64,000 nt of DNA, taken from assembly GCF_023806565.1 (NCBI RefSeq), contig NZ_JAMTDV010000086.1:1-64000 (forward strand), read 5' to 3'. Below are positions 63,560 to 64,000 of this stretch, piece by piece. This DNA is from Accumulibacter sp. (GTDB taxonomy: Bacteria; Pseudomonadota; Gammaproteobacteria; Burkholderiales; Rhodocyclaceae). Below the pieces are notes generated by a model. That model saw only the letters and a program-made list of their open reading frames with translations, made no database searches and was not told where the DNA came from. The translations under genes were made by a program, and so were the position numbers. Each line of letters begins with the position of its first letter. The first letter of the stretch is position 1.

Positions 63560-64000
63560 TCAGCCCAGGGTCGCAAGCGCGAGCACGCGCAGCACCAGTT
63601 CGTCATAGCCGATGCCAGCGGCGCGCGCCGCCATCGGTACCAGCGAGTGGTCGGTCATTCCGGGCGAAGTGTTCACCTCCAGGAAGTAGGCACGACCTCG
63701 GTCCGGTGGTACGGCTTCGTCGATCAGGAAATCGACCCGCCCCCAACCGCGACCGCCGAGGACGCGAAACGCCTCGACTGCCTGCGCGCGAAGTTCATTT
63801 TCACGATTCTCCGGGAGGTCGCAAGGGCAGTGGTAGCTGGTGTCGTCGCGCAGGTACTTCGCCTCGTAGTCGTAAAAATCGTTGCCCGGCTCGATCTTGA
63901 TGATCGGTAGCGCCTGCTCGCCGAGAATGGCGACGGTGTATTCGCCCCCGAGGATCGCGCGCTCGGCGATCACCAGGGAATCGTATCTGGCTGCCGTCGC
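63560..64000 (-). CDS. ddl: D-alanine--D-alanine ligase (C-terminal part)
   Basis: The gene runs off the right edge of the window; 146 codons are visible. They form the ATP-grasp C-terminal domain, with GRVDFLIDE and the metal-binding [17 protein letters not shown] motif. The enzyme makes the D-Ala-D-Ala end of peptidoglycan precursors. Position directly upstream of ftsQ is the standard dcw order. Confidence 0.93.
   Translation of the reverse strand, partial: ATAARYDSLVIAERAILGGEYTVAILGEQALPIIKIEPGNDFYDYEAKYLRDDTSYHCPCDLPENRENELRAQAVEAFRVLGGRGWGRVDFLIDEAVPPDRGRAYFLEVNTSPGMTDHSLVPMAARAAGIGYDELVLRVLALATLG

Overview
The window is about 64 kb of GC-rich bacterial chromosome, densely coding, with many start/stop overlaps and frequent GTG/TTG starts. 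Gene content and order (his cluster followed by hinT-tatABC, mrp-dcd-decarboxylase, ddl-ftsQ-ftsA-ftsZ-lpxC, short-form HisG) point to a betaproteobacterium. A two-domain polyphosphate kinase 2 and a DUF2309 carbon-uptake operon make a Rhodocyclales, Accumulibacter-like host plausible. That assignment is inference; there is no rRNA gene here to confirm it.

Layout. 1-7100: a type I restriction-modification locus (hsdM end, hsdS, hsdR). Two extra genes, a DUF429 protein and a NucS-like nuclease, sit between hsdS and hsdR, and a YgjP/DUF45 metallopeptidase follows; from hsdS onward the genes overlap or nearly touch. 7263-12148: rpiA, then a leftward run rsmE - two-domain PPK2 - argA - yggX. 12202-19262: a thioredoxin-like protein, an IMPase-family phosphatase, mrp, dcd, an Arg/Lys/Orn decarboxylase and a CNNM/HlyC-type membrane protein. 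19585-29717: histidine biosynthesis (hisG, D, B, H, A, F, I, E), hinT and tatABC. hisC lies inside this cluster but on the opposite strand, next to an exported ParB-like protein.

29784-42390: mostly single housekeeping genes: a class II amidotransferase, a DegS-like protease, a NIF3-like protein, a FAH-family enzyme, DUF3124, an Hpre_diP_synt_I family membrane protein, ubiX, an MFS transporter, mutY, a flavin reductase, an H-NS-like protein, galE, apaH, a DyP peroxidase and an acylphosphatase. 42643-51821: five tightly packed genes encoding DabA (DUF2309) with four Mrp/complex I antiporter-like membrane subunits. This looks like an enlarged DAB inorganic-carbon transporter and is the most unusual locus in the window. 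52094-64000: an acyltransferase, metG, a PilZ-like protein, thyA-folA, a DUF721/DciA protein, then the leftward division/envelope cluster ddl-ftsQ-ftsA-ftsZ-lpxC and a small membrane protein.

I saw no rRNA or tRNA gene, CRISPR array, insertion sequence or prophage. Promoter, hairpin and terminator calls were made by eye. Most of the very long antisense reading frames are high-GC shadows of the genes listed.
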